This document shows positions 41,861-51,208 of a DNA stretch of 64,000 nt, one piece after another. The notes beneath the pieces are model-generated. The model was not told where the DNA came from. It was given only the letters and a program-made list of their open reading frames with translations, and searched no databases. Position 1 is the stretch's first letter. Each line of letters starts with the position of its first letter. The position numbers and the translations under genes were made by a program. Source of the stretch: Thalassobius sp050633445 (GTDB lineage Bacteria > Pseudomonadota > Alphaproteobacteria > Rhodobacterales > Rhodobacteraceae); the NCBI GenBank assembly GCA_050633445.1, contig JBOEGN010000004.1, positions 1 through 64,000 on the forward strand. The letters run 5' to 3'.

Positions 41861-42026
41861 AACTTTGTTCCACAAATTGAATTTCGGTGTTTTATTTAGT
41901 CGAAGTCTTAACGAAACCCAGCCAGACAAACCGGCAAGTGCCCCACGTGTGACAATATGGCGACAGGGCGTTAAGCATTTAAGGTAAACAACCCGGTAAA
42001 AGAGTTAAATCTCTTTCTGCCGGAAG

Positions 42027-43787
42027 ATGGCAAAAGATGGCAGTACGTATCTCATGAACAACCCTCGTGTCGAAGCAGGCCTGGACGAGCTCCGCTCGGT
42101 CCGTAAAGAAAGCCGATCGCTGTTCTGGACGGCGGGGATATTCAGTTTCTTCGTCAACATGCTGATGCTGACAGGTCCGTTGTACATGTTGCAGGTCTAC
42201 GACCGGGTATTGGGCAGCCGGTCATTCGAAACCCTGTTCGGCCTGACACTGATCGTGGCCTTTCTGTATGGGATGATGGGGCTGCTGGATTTCGCACGCG
42301 CCCGGATCATGGCCCGCATCGGCTCGCGGTTTCAGGCACGACTGGACAAGCGGGTTTTCGATGCCGTCATCCGTAAATCTGCAATCGCACCGGATGAAAG
42401 CAGCGCCACCGGGTTACGAGATCTGGAGTCCATTCAACGGCTGTTGATTTCGCCTCCGTTTATGGCGCTGTTTGATCTGCCCTGGACCCCGTTCTTTTTG
42501 GCCGGAATTTTGCTGTTTCACCCTTGGCTCGGCTATCTGGCAATGTCCGGTGGCCTGTTCCTGATCATTCTGACGATCCTGAACCAGGCTGTCACGCGAC
42601 GCCCGACGGCCCATGCAAACATGGCCACGATGCAATCCGAACAGATTTCGGGACAGATGTTATCAGAGGCCGAGATGGTGCAATCGATGGGGATGCGCGA
42701 CGCGTCCTTCTATCGCTGGCAGTCCGCCCGCAACAAAGCGCTCGAGCAATCGCTAAGCGCCTCGGACATGGGCGGAATGTTCAGCACGCTGACCAAGACC
42801 TTTCGCCTGTTCCTGCAATCGGCGATGCTGGGCCTTGGCGCCTATCTGGTTTTGATCGGAGAACTGACGCCAGGTGCGATGATCGCGGGCTCGATCCTGA
42901 TGGGCCGTGCGCTGTCCCCGATCGAAATGGCAATCGGTCAGTGGCCGGTATTCCAACGCGCCGCTAAGGGCTGGGACAATCTGGCATTGCTGCTGGGCAC
43001 CGTTCCCAAAGAACCGCCGCGCACGCCGCTGCCAAAACCTGCGGCCAAGCTGGAGGTTCTCCAACTGACAATTGTCCCTCCGGGGCAGTCGCAGGCGACG
43101 TTGCGGATGGTGAACTTTGCGCTGGACCCCGGTCAGGCCGTAGGAGTAATTGGCACCTCTGGGGCCGGGAAATCCACGCTGGCACGGGCGTTGACCGGGT
43201 TGTGGCGCCCTGCCGGGGGGAAAATCCGTTTGGATGGGGCCGCGTTGGATCAATACGATCCTAATGTTCTGGGCCAACTGATTGGGTATCTGCCTCAGCG
43301 CGTTGAATTGTTTGATGGCACGGTCGCCGAAAACATCGCCCGTCTGGACCCCGAGCCCAATGCCGAACGAATTGTTGATGCCGCCAAAAAGGCCGACGCC
43401 CATGCCATGATCCTGCAAATGCCAGAGGGGTATGATACCCGTGTCACGGCCTCGGGGGGGCGCCTTTCTGGCGGACAAATTCAACGGATTGGCCTGGCGC
43501 GCGCGATGTATTCCGACCCGGTGATCCTGGTGCTGGACGAGCCGAACTCGAATCTCGACAACGAGGGCAGCCAGGCGCTGAACAGTGCCATACGCGCCAT
43601 GAAGTCCGAGGGGAAATCGGTGCTGATCATGGCCCACCGCCCCGCCGCAATTCAGGAATGCGACCTGCTGCTGATGCTGGAGGGCGGCCATGCCAAAGCC
43701 TTTGGTCCTAAGGATGATGTGTTGAAAAAGATGGTGCAGAACCACCAGCAGATCGCACGCGATCCGAACAAAGGAAGCGTCCAATGA
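42027..43787 (+). CDS. Type I secretion ABC transporter (PrtD-like permease/ATPase)
   Basis: A 586-residue fused permease/ATPase. The N-terminal half has about six transmembrane helices (about 35-310); the ATPase shows Walker A GTSGAGKST, signature LSGGQIQRIGLARAM and Walker B ILVLDEPNSNLD. No N-terminal C39 peptidase or C39-like domain is seen, so it is of the PrtD rather than HlyB subtype. The start at 42027 follows a weak RBS; an ATG at 42054 is an alternative. It overlaps the HlyD-like adaptor gene by ATGA. The TolC partner and substrate are not in the window. Confidence 0.92.
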   Translation: MAKDGSTYLMNNPRVEAGLDELRSVRKESRSLFWTAGIFSFFVNMLMLTGPLYMLQVYDRVLGSRSFETLFGLTLIVAFLYGMMGLLDFARARIMARIGSRFQARLDKRVFDAVIRKSAIAPDESSATGLRDLESIQRLLISPPFMALFDLPWTPFFLAGILLFHPWLGYLAMSGGLFLIILTILNQAVTRRPTAHANMATMQSEQISGQMLSEAEMVQSMGMRDASFYRWQSARNKALEQSLSASDMGGMFSTLTKTFRLFLQSAMLGLGAYLVLIGELTPGAMIAGSILMGRALSPIEMAIGQWPVFQRAAKGWDNLALLLGTVPKEPPRTPLPKPAAKLEVLQLTIVPPGQSQATLRMVNFALDPGQAVGVIGTSGAGKSTLARALTGLWRPAGGKIRLDGAALDQYDPNVLGQLIGYLPQRVELFDGTVAENIARLDPEPNAERIVDAAKKADAHAMILQMPEGYDTRVTASGGRLSGGQIQRIGLARAMYSDPVILVLDEPNSNLDNEGSQALNSAIRAMKSEGKSVLIMAHRPAAIQECDLLLMLEGGHAKAFGPKDDVLKKMVQNHQQIARDPNKGSVQ

Positions 43788-45091
43788 GCGGTGATGTAAA
43801 GAAACGGTTCCCCGTGACTGGCCCAATGACCATCGGCCTGCTTGCTTTGATTTTGCTGGTTGGCATCTTCGGAGCCTGGGCGGCCTTCACCAACATCTCG
43901 GGTGCTGTCATCGCCTCGGGTCAGATCGAGGTGGATCGGAACAGACAGGTCGTTCAGCACCCAGATGGGGGCGTTATCTCTGAAATTTTGGTGGATGAGA
44001 GCGATTTTGTCGACGCTGACCAGATGTTAATCCGGCTGGATCCGTCGAACTTGGAATCCGAACTGAAAATCGTCGAAGGCCAGCTGTTCGAGCTGATGGC
44101 CCGCCGCGGTCGGCTTGAGGCCGAACGCGATGGACGTGACCGTGCGGAATTCGATCCTTTGCTGCTGGAAATTGCCGCCAAAGACCCAAATATCGCCGCA
44201 CAAGTCGAAGGGCAGCGACAGTTGTTGATCGCGCGCGCGGCCTCGACCGCGAAAGAGATCGAGCAACTGGAAAAGCGGCGTGCGCAGATCCAGAATCAGA
44301 TTGATGGAATCGATGCCCAAAGCGCGGCTTTGCGCGATCAACTGGGGCTGATCGACCAAGAACTGGCCAGCCAACAAGCTCTGCTGGACAAAGGGTTAGC
44401 GCAGGCATCGCGTGTGTTGTCGCTACAACGCGAACGGGCCCGTCTAAGTGGTGAAGTTGGCCAACTGACGGCCTCGCGCGCGCAATCCGAAGGCCGTATC
44501 ATCGAGCTTGAAATCGAGATACTTAAACTAGGCACAACCCGCCGCGAAGACGCCATCACGACCCTGCGGGACCTGGAATATCGCGAACTTGAATCCGCAG
44601 AGAACCGCCGCGCTATCCTGCAAAGGCTGGACCGTCTGGACATCCGTGCGCCCGTCTCAGGTATCGTCTACGGGTTGCAATTTTACACCCCACGCTCGGT
44701 GATCCGTCCGGCAGATCCAGTGCTGTTTCTGGTCCCGCAAGACCGCCCGCTGGTGATCGCGGCGCAGGTCTCTCCGATCCATGTGGATCAACTGTTCGTT
44801 GGCCAGGATGTGACCCTCAGGTTCTCTACATTCGATCAGCGCACCACGCCAGAACTGTTCGGCAAGGTCGGCCAAGTGTCTGCGGATGCCTTCACCGACG
44901 AGGCCAGCCAGGCCAGTTTCTATCGTGTTGAGATCGACCTAAACGAGGGCGAACTGTCGCGCCTGCCCAAAAGCAGTACCCTATTGCCGGGCATGCCGGT
45001 GGAAACCTTCATCCGCACGCAGGACCGCACACCGCTGGCCTATCTGGTGAAGCCTCTGACGGACTATTTCACCAAGGCGTTCCGCGAATAG
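43784..45091 (+). CDS. HlyD/PrtE-family type I secretion periplasmic adaptor
   Basis: A 435-residue adaptor: a short cytoplasmic start, one membrane helix (about 12-33), a beta-barrel/lipoyl segment, a long coiled-coil hairpin (about 90-275, rich in Glu/Gln/Arg heptads), then a second lipoyl half (VSGIVYGLQF) and C-terminal beta domain (GMPVETFIRTQDRTPLAYLVKPLTDY). It bridges the ABC transporter to a TolC-like channel. The first codons overlap the transporter stop (ATGA). Confidence 0.92.
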   Translation: MSGDVKKRFPVTGPMTIGLLALILLVGIFGAWAAFTNISGAVIASGQIEVDRNRQVVQHPDGGVISEILVDESDFVDADQMLIRLDPSNLESELKIVEGQLFELMARRGRLEAERDGRDRAEFDPLLLEIAAKDPNIAAQVEGQRQLLIARAASTAKEIEQLEKRRAQIQNQIDGIDAQSAALRDQLGLIDQELASQQALLDKGLAQASRVLSLQRERARLSGEVGQLTASRAQSEGRIIELEIEILKLGTTRREDAITTLRDLEYRELESAENRRAILQRLDRLDIRAPVSGIVYGLQFYTPRSVIRPADPVLFLVPQDRPLVIAAQVSPIHVDQLFVGQDVTLRFSTFDQRTTPELFGKVGQVSADAFTDEASQASFYRVEIDLNEGELSRLPKSSTLLPGMPVETFIRTQDRTPLAYLVKPLTDYFTKAFRE

Positions 45092-45096
45092 GTGCC

Positions 45097-45124
45097 TTGC
45101 ATTCGGCGGGGGGCGCGCTAGCCT
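45097..45124 (+). promoter_or_regulatory. Possible promoter of the ridA operon
   Basis: TTGCAT (45097-45102) and TAGCCT (45119-45124) are spaced 16 nt apart, about 30 nt before the ridA ATG. The -10 match is weak. Inference only. Confidence 0.3.
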
Positions 45125-45154
45125 GCGCTCGAACCCAAATGCAAGGATACGGAC

Positions 45155-45619
45155 ATGACCGGAACCATCGAAACCCGCCTGGCCGAGCTGGGCGTTACCC
45201 TGCCCGACGCCCCCGCCCCGGCGGCGAACTACGTGCCTTATGTGATCGTCGGCGACATGGTCTATGTGTCCGGTCAGGTGTCCGCGGACGCAGATGGGTT
45301 CATCACCGGCAAGCTGGGTGACGACCTGATGACCGAGGACGGCGCTGCCGCCGCAAAAACCTGTGCGATCAGCCTGTTGGCGCAGCTCAAGGCCGCCTGT
45401 GACGGTGACATGGATCGACTGGTCCGCGTGGTGAAACTGGTAGGTTTCGTGAACTCGACCCCCGACTATGTCGAGCAGCCCAAAGTGGTCAACGGCGCCT
45501 CGGATTTCCTGGTCGAGGCATTAGGGGATAAGGGCCGACATGCGCGCTCGGCCGTGTCCGCAGCTGCTTTGCCGCTGGGCGTGGCCGTGGAAATCGAAGC
45601 CATTTTCCAGATCAGATGA
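45155..45619 (+). CDS. RidA/YjgF-family protein
   Basis: A 154-residue Rid-family protein of the longer subtype, with VGDMVYVSGQVSAD, the conserved Arg in GRHARSAVSAAALPLG, and VEIEAIFQIR at the end. RidA enzymes hydrolyse reactive imines and enamines formed by PLP enzymes; longer family members have less certain substrates. RBS AAGGA lies 9 nt upstream. Its stop overlaps the start of the GDPD gene (ATGA), the first link of a five-gene run. Confidence 0.9.
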   Translation: MTGTIETRLAELGVTLPDAPAPAANYVPYVIVGDMVYVSGQVSADADGFITGKLGDDLMTEDGAAAAKTCAISLLAQLKAACDGDMDRLVRVVKLVGFVNSTPDYVEQPKVVNGASDFLVEALGDKGRHARSAVSAAALPLGVAVEIEAIFQIR

Positions 45620-46383
45620 CCACGCTGCCCGCGGGGTTTCTTAAGGCCCCAATCGCGCATCGCGCCTATCATGACATCACCGCTGGCCGGGTGGAAAACT
45701 CGACCAGCGCCATTCAGGCCGCGATCGACGCGGGCTATGGCATCGAGATTGACCTGCAACTGTCCAAGGATGGGCAGGCGATGGTGTTTCACGACTATGA
45801 TCTGGGGCGTTTGACCCGCGAAAAAGGCCCGATCCGGGGGCGAACCGCCGCTGAATTGGCTCAGATCACGCTGACGGGCGGAACCGACACGATCCGCACC
45901 TTCGCCGAGGTACTGGACCTGGTGAGCGGGCGCGTCCCGCTACTGGTCGAACTCAAGGATCAGGATGGTGCAATGGGGGCCAATGTCGGTATCCTCGAAC
46001 GTGCAACCGCTGATGCGATGAGGGGGTATGCCGGCGATCTGGCTGTGATGTCCTTTAACCCCAACTCGGTTCTGCAAATGCAGATCCACGCGCCCGAAGT
46101 GCCGCGCGGGCTGACCACCAGCGCCTATACCAAAGAGGATTGGTTGCTGCTGCCCACCCGCACGCGGGACAAGCTGCGCGAAATCCCCGACTATGACACC
46201 GTCGGCGCCAGTTTCATCAGCCACGAGGCCGCAGACCTGCCACGTGCCCGTGTCTTGGAGCTGAAACGACGGGGGGCGCATGTGCTGTGCTGGACCATCC
46301 GTACGGCGCGCGCCGAGGCAGAGGCGCGCAAAATCGCGGAAAATGTGACCTTCGAGGGCTATGCCGCAACGATCCCCGCTTGA
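45616..46383 (+). CDS. Glycerophosphodiester phosphodiesterase family protein
   Basis: A 255-residue TIM-barrel GDPD-family enzyme. The catalytic pieces are IAHRAYHD (first His-Arg), GIEIDLQLSKDG (metal-binding Glu/Asp), MVFHDYDL (second His) and LLVELKDQDG. It would cleave glycerophosphodiesters to glycerol-3-phosphate and an alcohol. No signal peptide is seen, so a cytoplasmic enzyme is expected. The start overlaps the ridA stop; 50 nt separates it from the next gene. Confidence 0.9.
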   Translation: MTTLPAGFLKAPIAHRAYHDITAGRVENSTSAIQAAIDAGYGIEIDLQLSKDGQAMVFHDYDLGRLTREKGPIRGRTAAELAQITLTGGTDTIRTFAEVLDLVSGRVPLLVELKDQDGAMGANVGILERATADAMRGYAGDLAVMSFNPNSVLQMQIHAPEVPRGLTTSAYTKEDWLLLPTRTRDKLREIPDYDTVGASFISHEAADLPRARVLELKRRGAHVLCWTIRTARAEAEARKIAENVTFEGYAATIPA

Positions 46384-46433
46384 TCCGGGGTGGCATCGGC
46401 TCAGATACTGCCAAAAGGGGCGCAAGGGACACG

Positions 46434-47612
46434 ATGGCAGAAGAGACCATAGAAATTCAGGTGCTTTCCAGCCTGAGCCAGGTGGACCCGTCCGCATGGG
46501 ATGCCTGCGCACGGGCCGGAGACGGCCGCGCGCCCGACCCGTTCACCACCTACAGGTTTCTGTCCGCGCTCGAGGATAGCGGCTCGGTCGGGCGAGGCAC
46601 AGGCTGGCAACCGCAATACCTGGCGGCCAAGCAGGGCGATGAGTTGATCGCCTGCGCTCCGCTTTACGCCAAATCCCACAGCCAGGGCGAATATGTTTTC
46701 GATCATTCCTGGGCGCATGCCTACGAACGCGCGGGCGGGCGGTACTATCCCAAACTGCAACTGGCCGTCCCCTTTACCCCGGTAACTGGTCCCCGTTTCC
46801 TGACACGTCCCGGCCAAGAGATGACGGGCATGTCTGCTCTGATCCAAGGAGCGGTGCAACTGGCAACCGAACATGGTGTTTCCTCGCTGCATGCGACCTT
46901 CTGCACCGAAGCGGAATCACTGGCCGGCCGGCAGATGGGCCTGATGCACCGTACCGGGCAGCAATTTCACTGGCTGAATGACGGCTATGCCGATTTCGAT
47001 GCCTTTCTGGCCGCTCTATCCTCGCGCAAGCGCAAAGCCATCCGCAAGGAACGCCGCGTGGCCCAAGCCTTTGGCGGGACGATCCGGCAACTGACCGGGG
47101 ATGACATCAAAGCGCATTATTGGGATGCATTCTGGCAGTTCTATCAGGACACCGGCGCGCGCAAATGGGGCACCCCCTACCTGACCCGCGAATTTTTCGA
47201 GATTGCCCACGCCACCATGCGCGACGACATCCTGTTGGTGATGGCTGAACAGGACGGCTTCCCCGTCGCCGGGGCGCTGAACTTTGTCGGGCAGGACACG
47301 CTGTTTGGCCGCTATTGGGGCTGCGTTCAGGATTTCCCCTGCCTGCATTTCGAAGCGTGCTATTATCAGGCGATCGACTATGCCATCACTCACCGCCTGC
47401 AAAAGGTCGAGGCCGGAGCACAAGGCGAACACAAACTGGCGCGTGGCTATCTGCCTGTGGAAACGCACTCGCTTCACTGGATCGCGGATGCCGGATTTGC
47501 CCGCGCCGTGGAACAATTCCTGGACGGCGAACGCCGCGCCGTCACCGAAGAGATCGAAATTCTGACCGATTACGGCCCCTTCAAAAAGTCCCAGACGGAG
47601 GACCACCAATGA
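46434..47612 (+). CDS. FemAB-like GNAT/DUF482 peptidoglycan-biosynthesis-type acyltransferase
   Basis: A 392-residue protein of the DUF482 (COG3146-type) GNAT superfamily. Recognisable segments are SHSQGEYVFDHSWAHAYER, SSRKRKAIRKERR and FEACYYQAIDYAI followed by GAQGEHKLARGYLPVETHS, typical of this family. It is annotated in databases as peptidogalycan biosynthesis-related, but the reaction is unproven. The start at 46434 follows AGGGA; a longer frame to 46287 overlaps the GDPD gene. The stop overlaps the next start by ATGA. Confidence 0.87.
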   Translation: MAEETIEIQVLSSLSQVDPSAWDACARAGDGRAPDPFTTYRFLSALEDSGSVGRGTGWQPQYLAAKQGDELIACAPLYAKSHSQGEYVFDHSWAHAYERAGGRYYPKLQLAVPFTPVTGPRFLTRPGQEMTGMSALIQGAVQLATEHGVSSLHATFCTEAESLAGRQMGLMHRTGQQFHWLNDGYADFDAFLAALSSRKRKAIRKERRVAQAFGGTIRQLTGDDIKAHYWDAFWQFYQDTGARKWGTPYLTREFFEIAHATMRDDILLVMAEQDGFPVAGALNFVGQDTLFGRYWGCVQDFPCLHFEACYYQAIDYAITHRLQKVEAGAQGEHKLARGYLPVETHSLHWIADAGFARAVEQFLDGERRAVTEEIEILTDYGPFKKSQTEDHQ

Positions 47613-47905
47613 CCGAGAAACTCAGCGATACCGGACGTAAAACCATGCTCGACCCGCTGCTGGAGGCCGGCTGGCAACAACTGGACGGGCGCGACGCGAT
47701 CACCCGGACCTACGCGTTCTCTGACTTTACGGAAGCCTTTGCCTTTATGACTCGGGCGGCTATGTGGGCGGAAAAATGGAACCACCACCCCGAATGGACC
47801 AACGTCTGGAACCGCGTGACAGTCACGCTGACAACACATGATGTCGGCGGGCTTAGCGCTCTGGATGTGAAACTGGCCCGAAAAATGGATCAATTGACGA
47901 AATGA
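47609..47905 (+). CDS. phhB: Pterin-4a-carbinolamine dehydratase
   Basis: A 98-residue protein of the PCD/DCoH family with the active-site block EKWNHHPEWTNVWNRV (His-His-Pro-Glu-Trp, residues about 56-71). It dehydrates the 4a-carbinolamine formed by phenylalanine hydroxylase and, in some bacteria, recycles pterin. No phhA is nearby, so another pterin-dependent role (for example molybdopterin-linked) is possible. It overlaps both neighbours by ATGA, so its level is tied to the acyltransferase and the channel genes. Confidence 0.93.
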   Translation: MTEKLSDTGRKTMLDPLLEAGWQQLDGRDAITRTYAFSDFTEAFAFMTRAAMWAEKWNHHPEWTNVWNRVTVTLTTHDVGGLSALDVKLARKMDQLTK

Positions 47906-48753
47906 ACTTCTCTGACTTGCTTGCCATCGAGATCACCAATGGCATCACCCTTGGCGACATGCTGACGGCTGAATTCCTGACCACCCTGATGGGCAGCGTG
48001 CTAAGCGCCATCGCAATCCTGGTCCTGGGCTTTCTGGTTGCCGGATGGGCGCGCCGCCGAATCACCAAGCTGGGCCTGAAATACGAAGCGCTGGATGACA
48101 CTCTGTTCATCTTTTTAGGCAATATCACCCGCTATGCGGTCCTGATCTTCACAGCGCTTTTCATCCTGAACACGTTCGGCGTTCAGACAACCTCGTTCGT
48201 GGCGATTATCGGTGCCGCCGGCCTGGCCATCGGCCTGGCCCTGCAAGGTACCCTGTCCAACGTTGCAGCCGGCGTGATGATCATCGTCTTCCGCCCAATC
48301 AAACTGGGCGATTTCGTGCAAATCAACGGAGAGCTGGGCACCGTCAAATCCATCTCGCTAAACTATACCGAGCTGGCCAGCGCCGCCAATGTTCAGGTCA
48401 TCATCCCCAACGCCCAGGTTTGGGGCAACACGATCACCAACTTCTCGATCTACCCGACCCGCCGCGCAGAATGGGTGTTCGGAGTGGGCTATGGCGCTGA
48501 CCTGAAACAAGCCGAAACCGTGATCCGCGACACGATCATGGCCGATCCACGCGCCAAAACCGATCCCGCGCCCTTTATTCAGGTCAACAATCTGGGCGAC
48601 TTCTCGGTCGATTTCCTGGTACGCGTCTGGGTGGATTCAAGCGATTTCTTTGCCTTCCAGGCCGACATGAAGCGCGCCGTCAAAGAGGCTCTGGATAAGG
48701 CCGGAATCGACATTCCGTTCCCGACTCAGACCCTCATCAATCAGTCCAACTAA
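47902..48753 (+). CDS. MscS-family small-conductance mechanosensitive channel
   Basis: A 283-residue MscS-type channel with three N-terminal membrane helices (about 25-45, 70-90, 95-125). The pore helix reads VAIIGAAGLAIGLALQGTLSNVAAG, rich in Gly/Ala as in MscS, followed by RPIKLGDFVQINGELGTVKSI (beta domain) and the C-terminal cytoplasmic vestibule. It releases solutes on hypo-osmotic shock. It is last in the ridA run, coupled to phhB by ATGA. A weak GC-rich dyad follows at about 48760-48795. Confidence 0.93.
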   Translation: MNFSDLLAIEITNGITLGDMLTAEFLTTLMGSVLSAIAILVLGFLVAGWARRRITKLGLKYEALDDTLFIFLGNITRYAVLIFTALFILNTFGVQTTSFVAIIGAAGLAIGLALQGTLSNVAAGVMIIVFRPIKLGDFVQINGELGTVKSISLNYTELASAANVQVIIPNAQVWGNTITNFSIYPTRRAEWVFGVGYGADLKQAETVIRDTIMADPRAKTDPAPFIQVNNLGDFSVDFLVRVWVDSSDFFAFQADMKRAVKEALDKAGIDIPFPTQTLINQSN

Positions 48754-48850
48754 GTCAAAAGGGGGCGCACCTTTTCCGGTCCGGCCCCTTCTTTGCTCTT
48801 CAAATACTCAAAAGCGCCCTCCGCAGGTGACGCCCTCCAATCTGAACCGG

Positions 48851-49336
48851 TCAGATTTCCGCCAACAAAGCTTCGCCGCTAGACGTTTCGCAGCCGCGCG
48901 TGGTTTCGGGCTGGAAAACCTTCACCACACCATCTTCGACATACATCGCATAGCGTTTCGAGCGGCCAAAGAAGCCCACCACCGCAGCATCGAAATCCTG
49001 TCCGATGGCCCTGGCAAACGCGCCATCCGCATCCGCCAGGCAAGTGATCCCGGCTTTGTCAGCGCCGGTCGCCTCGGCCCACATCTTCATCACAAAGGGA
49101 TCATTCACCGCCACGCAGATAATCTCGTCCACGCCCTTTTGCGCAAAGGCATCCTTGGTGCGGATGAAACTGGGCATATGCGCGACATGGCACGTCGTAG
49201 AAAATGCCCCCGGCACCGCAAAAATCACGACTTTCCGGCCCCTTAGCTTTTCGCTCAGCGCCACGGTTTGCGGCCCCTCATCCGTCATAAGCAGAAAATT
49301 TGCCTCTGGCAGGGGTTCACCCAGTGAAATTCCCAT
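48851..49336 (-). CDS. Peroxiredoxin (Prx5-like, AhpC/TSA family)
   Basis: A 161-residue thiol peroxidase with the peroxidatic C49 in VPGAFSTTCHVAHMP, plus a C-terminal Cys in TRGCETSSGEALL that could resolve it. It reduces hydroperoxides using glutathione or thioredoxin. The start at 49336 follows GGAGGAAG; the longer frame to 49438 crosses into the divergent gene's start. It shares a 91-bp divergent region with a ferredoxin-reductase-like flavoprotein. Confidence 0.92.
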   Translation of the reverse strand: MGISLGEPLPEANFLLMTDEGPQTVALSEKLRGRKVVIFAVPGAFSTTCHVAHMPSFIRTKDAFAQKGVDEIICVAVNDPFVMKMWAEATGADKAGITCLADADGAFARAIGQDFDAAVVGFFGRSKRYAMYVEDGVVKVFQPETTRGCETSSGEALLAEI

Positions 49337-49427
49337 GTTCTTCCTCCGTCCTTCGTTGCGTTTTCCGTTTGCAAGGATATAGGCTGCGTCCCAAAGGAAA
49401 CCAGCGGTTTCTCCAGGGGAGGAAAGA

Positions 49428-50636
49428 ATGAAAAACATCGTGGTCGTCGGCGCAGGTCAGGCAGGTTCTGCGGCTGTCGCTCAACTTCGTAAATCAGGGT
49501 TCGAGGGCACCATCACCCTGATCGGCGAGGAAAGCGCGCCTCCGTACCAGCGCCCGCCTTTGTCCAAGAAATATTTGCTGGGCGAAATGGACGTTGAACG
49601 GCTGTATCTGCGCCCCGCCAGCTTCTATGCCGAGAGCGATATCACGATGACGCTGAACACCCGTGTCGACGCAATCGACCGCGTCGGCAAAGTGGTCAAC
49701 GCGGGCGGGCAGCAGATCCCCTATGACGCGCTGATCCTGACCACCGGCTCGATCCCCAATCGCCTGCCCGCCAAGATCGGAGGCGCTTTGGACGGCGTCT
49801 TTGTCGTGCGCGGACTGGATGACGTTGATGCCATGGCCCCCAAGTTTAGCGAAGGTGCCAAAGTGCTGATCGTCGGCGGCGGATATATCGGGCTCGAGGC
49901 TGCGGCCGTCGCTGCCTCCAAGGGGTTAAACGTTACGCTGGTCGAAATGGCTGACCGTATCCTGCAACGCGTCGCCTCGCCCGAAACCAGCACCTATTTC
50001 CGCGATCTTCACCAGGGTCACGGCGTGGACATTCGCGAAGGCGTGGGCCTCGACACCCTTCTGGGCGAGGGGAGCGTCTCGGGTGCGCGCCTGACCGATG
50101 GCGCGGAATTGGATGTGGATTTTGTGATCGTCGGGGTTGGCATCACGCCCGCCACTCAGCTGGCCGAAGCCGCCGGGCTGGACATCGAAAACGGCATCAA
50201 AACCGACGCGCAAGGCCGCACCAGTGATCCGTCAATCTGGGCCGCAGGCGACTGCGCATCGTTCCCCTATCGCGGCAATCGGATCCGCCTGGAATCCGTG
50301 CCCAATGCGATCGACCAATCCGAATGCGTCGCTGAAAACATCATGGGCGCGGCCAAAACTTACGTCCCTAAACCATGGTTCTGGTCGGATCAGTACAACA
50401 TCAAATTGCAGATCGCAGGGCTCAACACCGGCTATGACCGTGTCATCACGCGCTCCGGCGACAAACCCGGCGCGATCTCTTTCTGGTACTATCAAGGCGA
50501 TACTCTGCTGGCCGTGGACGCCGCCAATGACCCGCGCGCCTATATGATCGGTAAACGTCTGATCGACAGCGGGAAATCCCCCGATGCTGCGGCTGTGGCC
50601 AACCCGGAAACCGACCTGAAATCACTGATGAAATGA
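49428..50636 (+). CDS. NAD(P)H/FAD ferredoxin-reductase-like oxidoreductase
   Basis: A 402-residue flavoprotein of the putidaredoxin/rubredoxin-reductase family. FAD-binding GAGQAGSAA (8-16), NAD-binding GGGYIGLEAAAVAAS (near 150), the IWAAGDCASFP FAD loop and the C-terminal reductase domain (about 325-402, beginning KPWFWSDQYNIKLQIAG) are all present. It would transfer electrons from NADH to a 2Fe-2S ferredoxin for a cytochrome P450 or dioxygenase, but no partner is adjacent. RBS GGGGAGGAAAG. Divergent from a peroxiredoxin. Confidence 0.92.
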   Translation: MKNIVVVGAGQAGSAAVAQLRKSGFEGTITLIGEESAPPYQRPPLSKKYLLGEMDVERLYLRPASFYAESDITMTLNTRVDAIDRVGKVVNAGGQQIPYDALILTTGSIPNRLPAKIGGALDGVFVVRGLDDVDAMAPKFSEGAKVLIVGGGYIGLEAAAVAASKGLNVTLVEMADRILQRVASPETSTYFRDLHQGHGVDIREGVGLDTLLGEGSVSGARLTDGAELDVDFVIVGVGITPATQLAEAAGLDIENGIKTDAQGRTSDPSIWAAGDCASFPYRGNRIRLESVPNAIDQSECVAENIMGAAKTYVPKPWFWSDQYNIKLQIAGLNTGYDRVITRSGDKPGAISFWYYQGDTLLAVDAANDPRAYMIGKRLIDSGKSPDAAAVANPETDLKSLMK

Positions 50637-50646
50637 GAGCAACAGC

Positions 50647-51204
50647 ATGAGGATCGTCGCCGGAGCCTTTAAGGGCCGCGCCCTGGCCGCCGTTGGCAAA
50701 GGCGACCCAGGAGCGCATCTGCGCCCAACCACCGACCGCACCCGCGAAAGCCTGTTCAACATGCTTGGGGGCGGTCGCTTTGGCAACCCTATCACCGACG
50801 CCCGTGTTCTGGATCTCTTCGCCGGTACGGGCGCACTCGGGCTCGAGGCTCTGTCACGCGGCGCCACCCATGTCACCTTCGTCGATGACGGGCGCAAATC
50901 ACACGCTCTCTTGCGCGAAAACATCCAGATCTGCGAGGCAAAACCGCAAACCAAGGTCGTCCGCCGCGACGCCCGAAAATTACCACCAAACCCCGACGCG
51001 CCCCACAACCTGATCTTCCTCGACCCGCCCTATGGTAAATCCCTGGGCGAGCGCGCCATCCAAACAGCGCTCGACATGGGCTGGGTCGCCCCCGAAGCGC
51101 TGATCGTCTGGGAGGAAAACACCGCCATCACACCACCGCCCGCGCTGACCCACCTCGACGCGCGCCGTTATGGCGATACCACGATCACCCTGCTCCAGGC
51201 CTGA
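50647..51204 (+). CDS. rsmD: 16S rRNA (guanine966-N2)-methyltransferase RsmD
   Basis: A 185-residue SAM-dependent methyltransferase. The SAM-binding motif VLDLFAGTGALGLEALSRGA and the catalytic DPPY (126-129) match RsmD; RPTTDRTRESLFNML near the N-terminus is a family hallmark. It methylates G966 of 16S rRNA during 30S assembly. The start is 10 nt after the preceding stop, with GAGAGCAA in between, so it may be co-transcribed. Copy B of the dispersed repeat follows directly. Confidence 0.94.
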   Translation: MRIVAGAFKGRALAAVGKGDPGAHLRPTTDRTRESLFNMLGGGRFGNPITDARVLDLFAGTGALGLEALSRGATHVTFVDDGRKSHALLRENIQICEAKPQTKVVRRDARKLPPNPDAPHNLIFLDPPYGKSLGERAIQTALDMGWVAPEALIVWEENTAITPPPALTHLDARRYGDTTITLLQA

Positions 51205-51208
51205 TCCG

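Noticed and set aside
48756..48815. A fourth copy of the dispersed element after mscS
   Set aside because: It has a GGGGGCGC start and a CAAATACTC word, but the hairpins and the constant 3' end are missing; at most a decayed fragment or a weak terminator.
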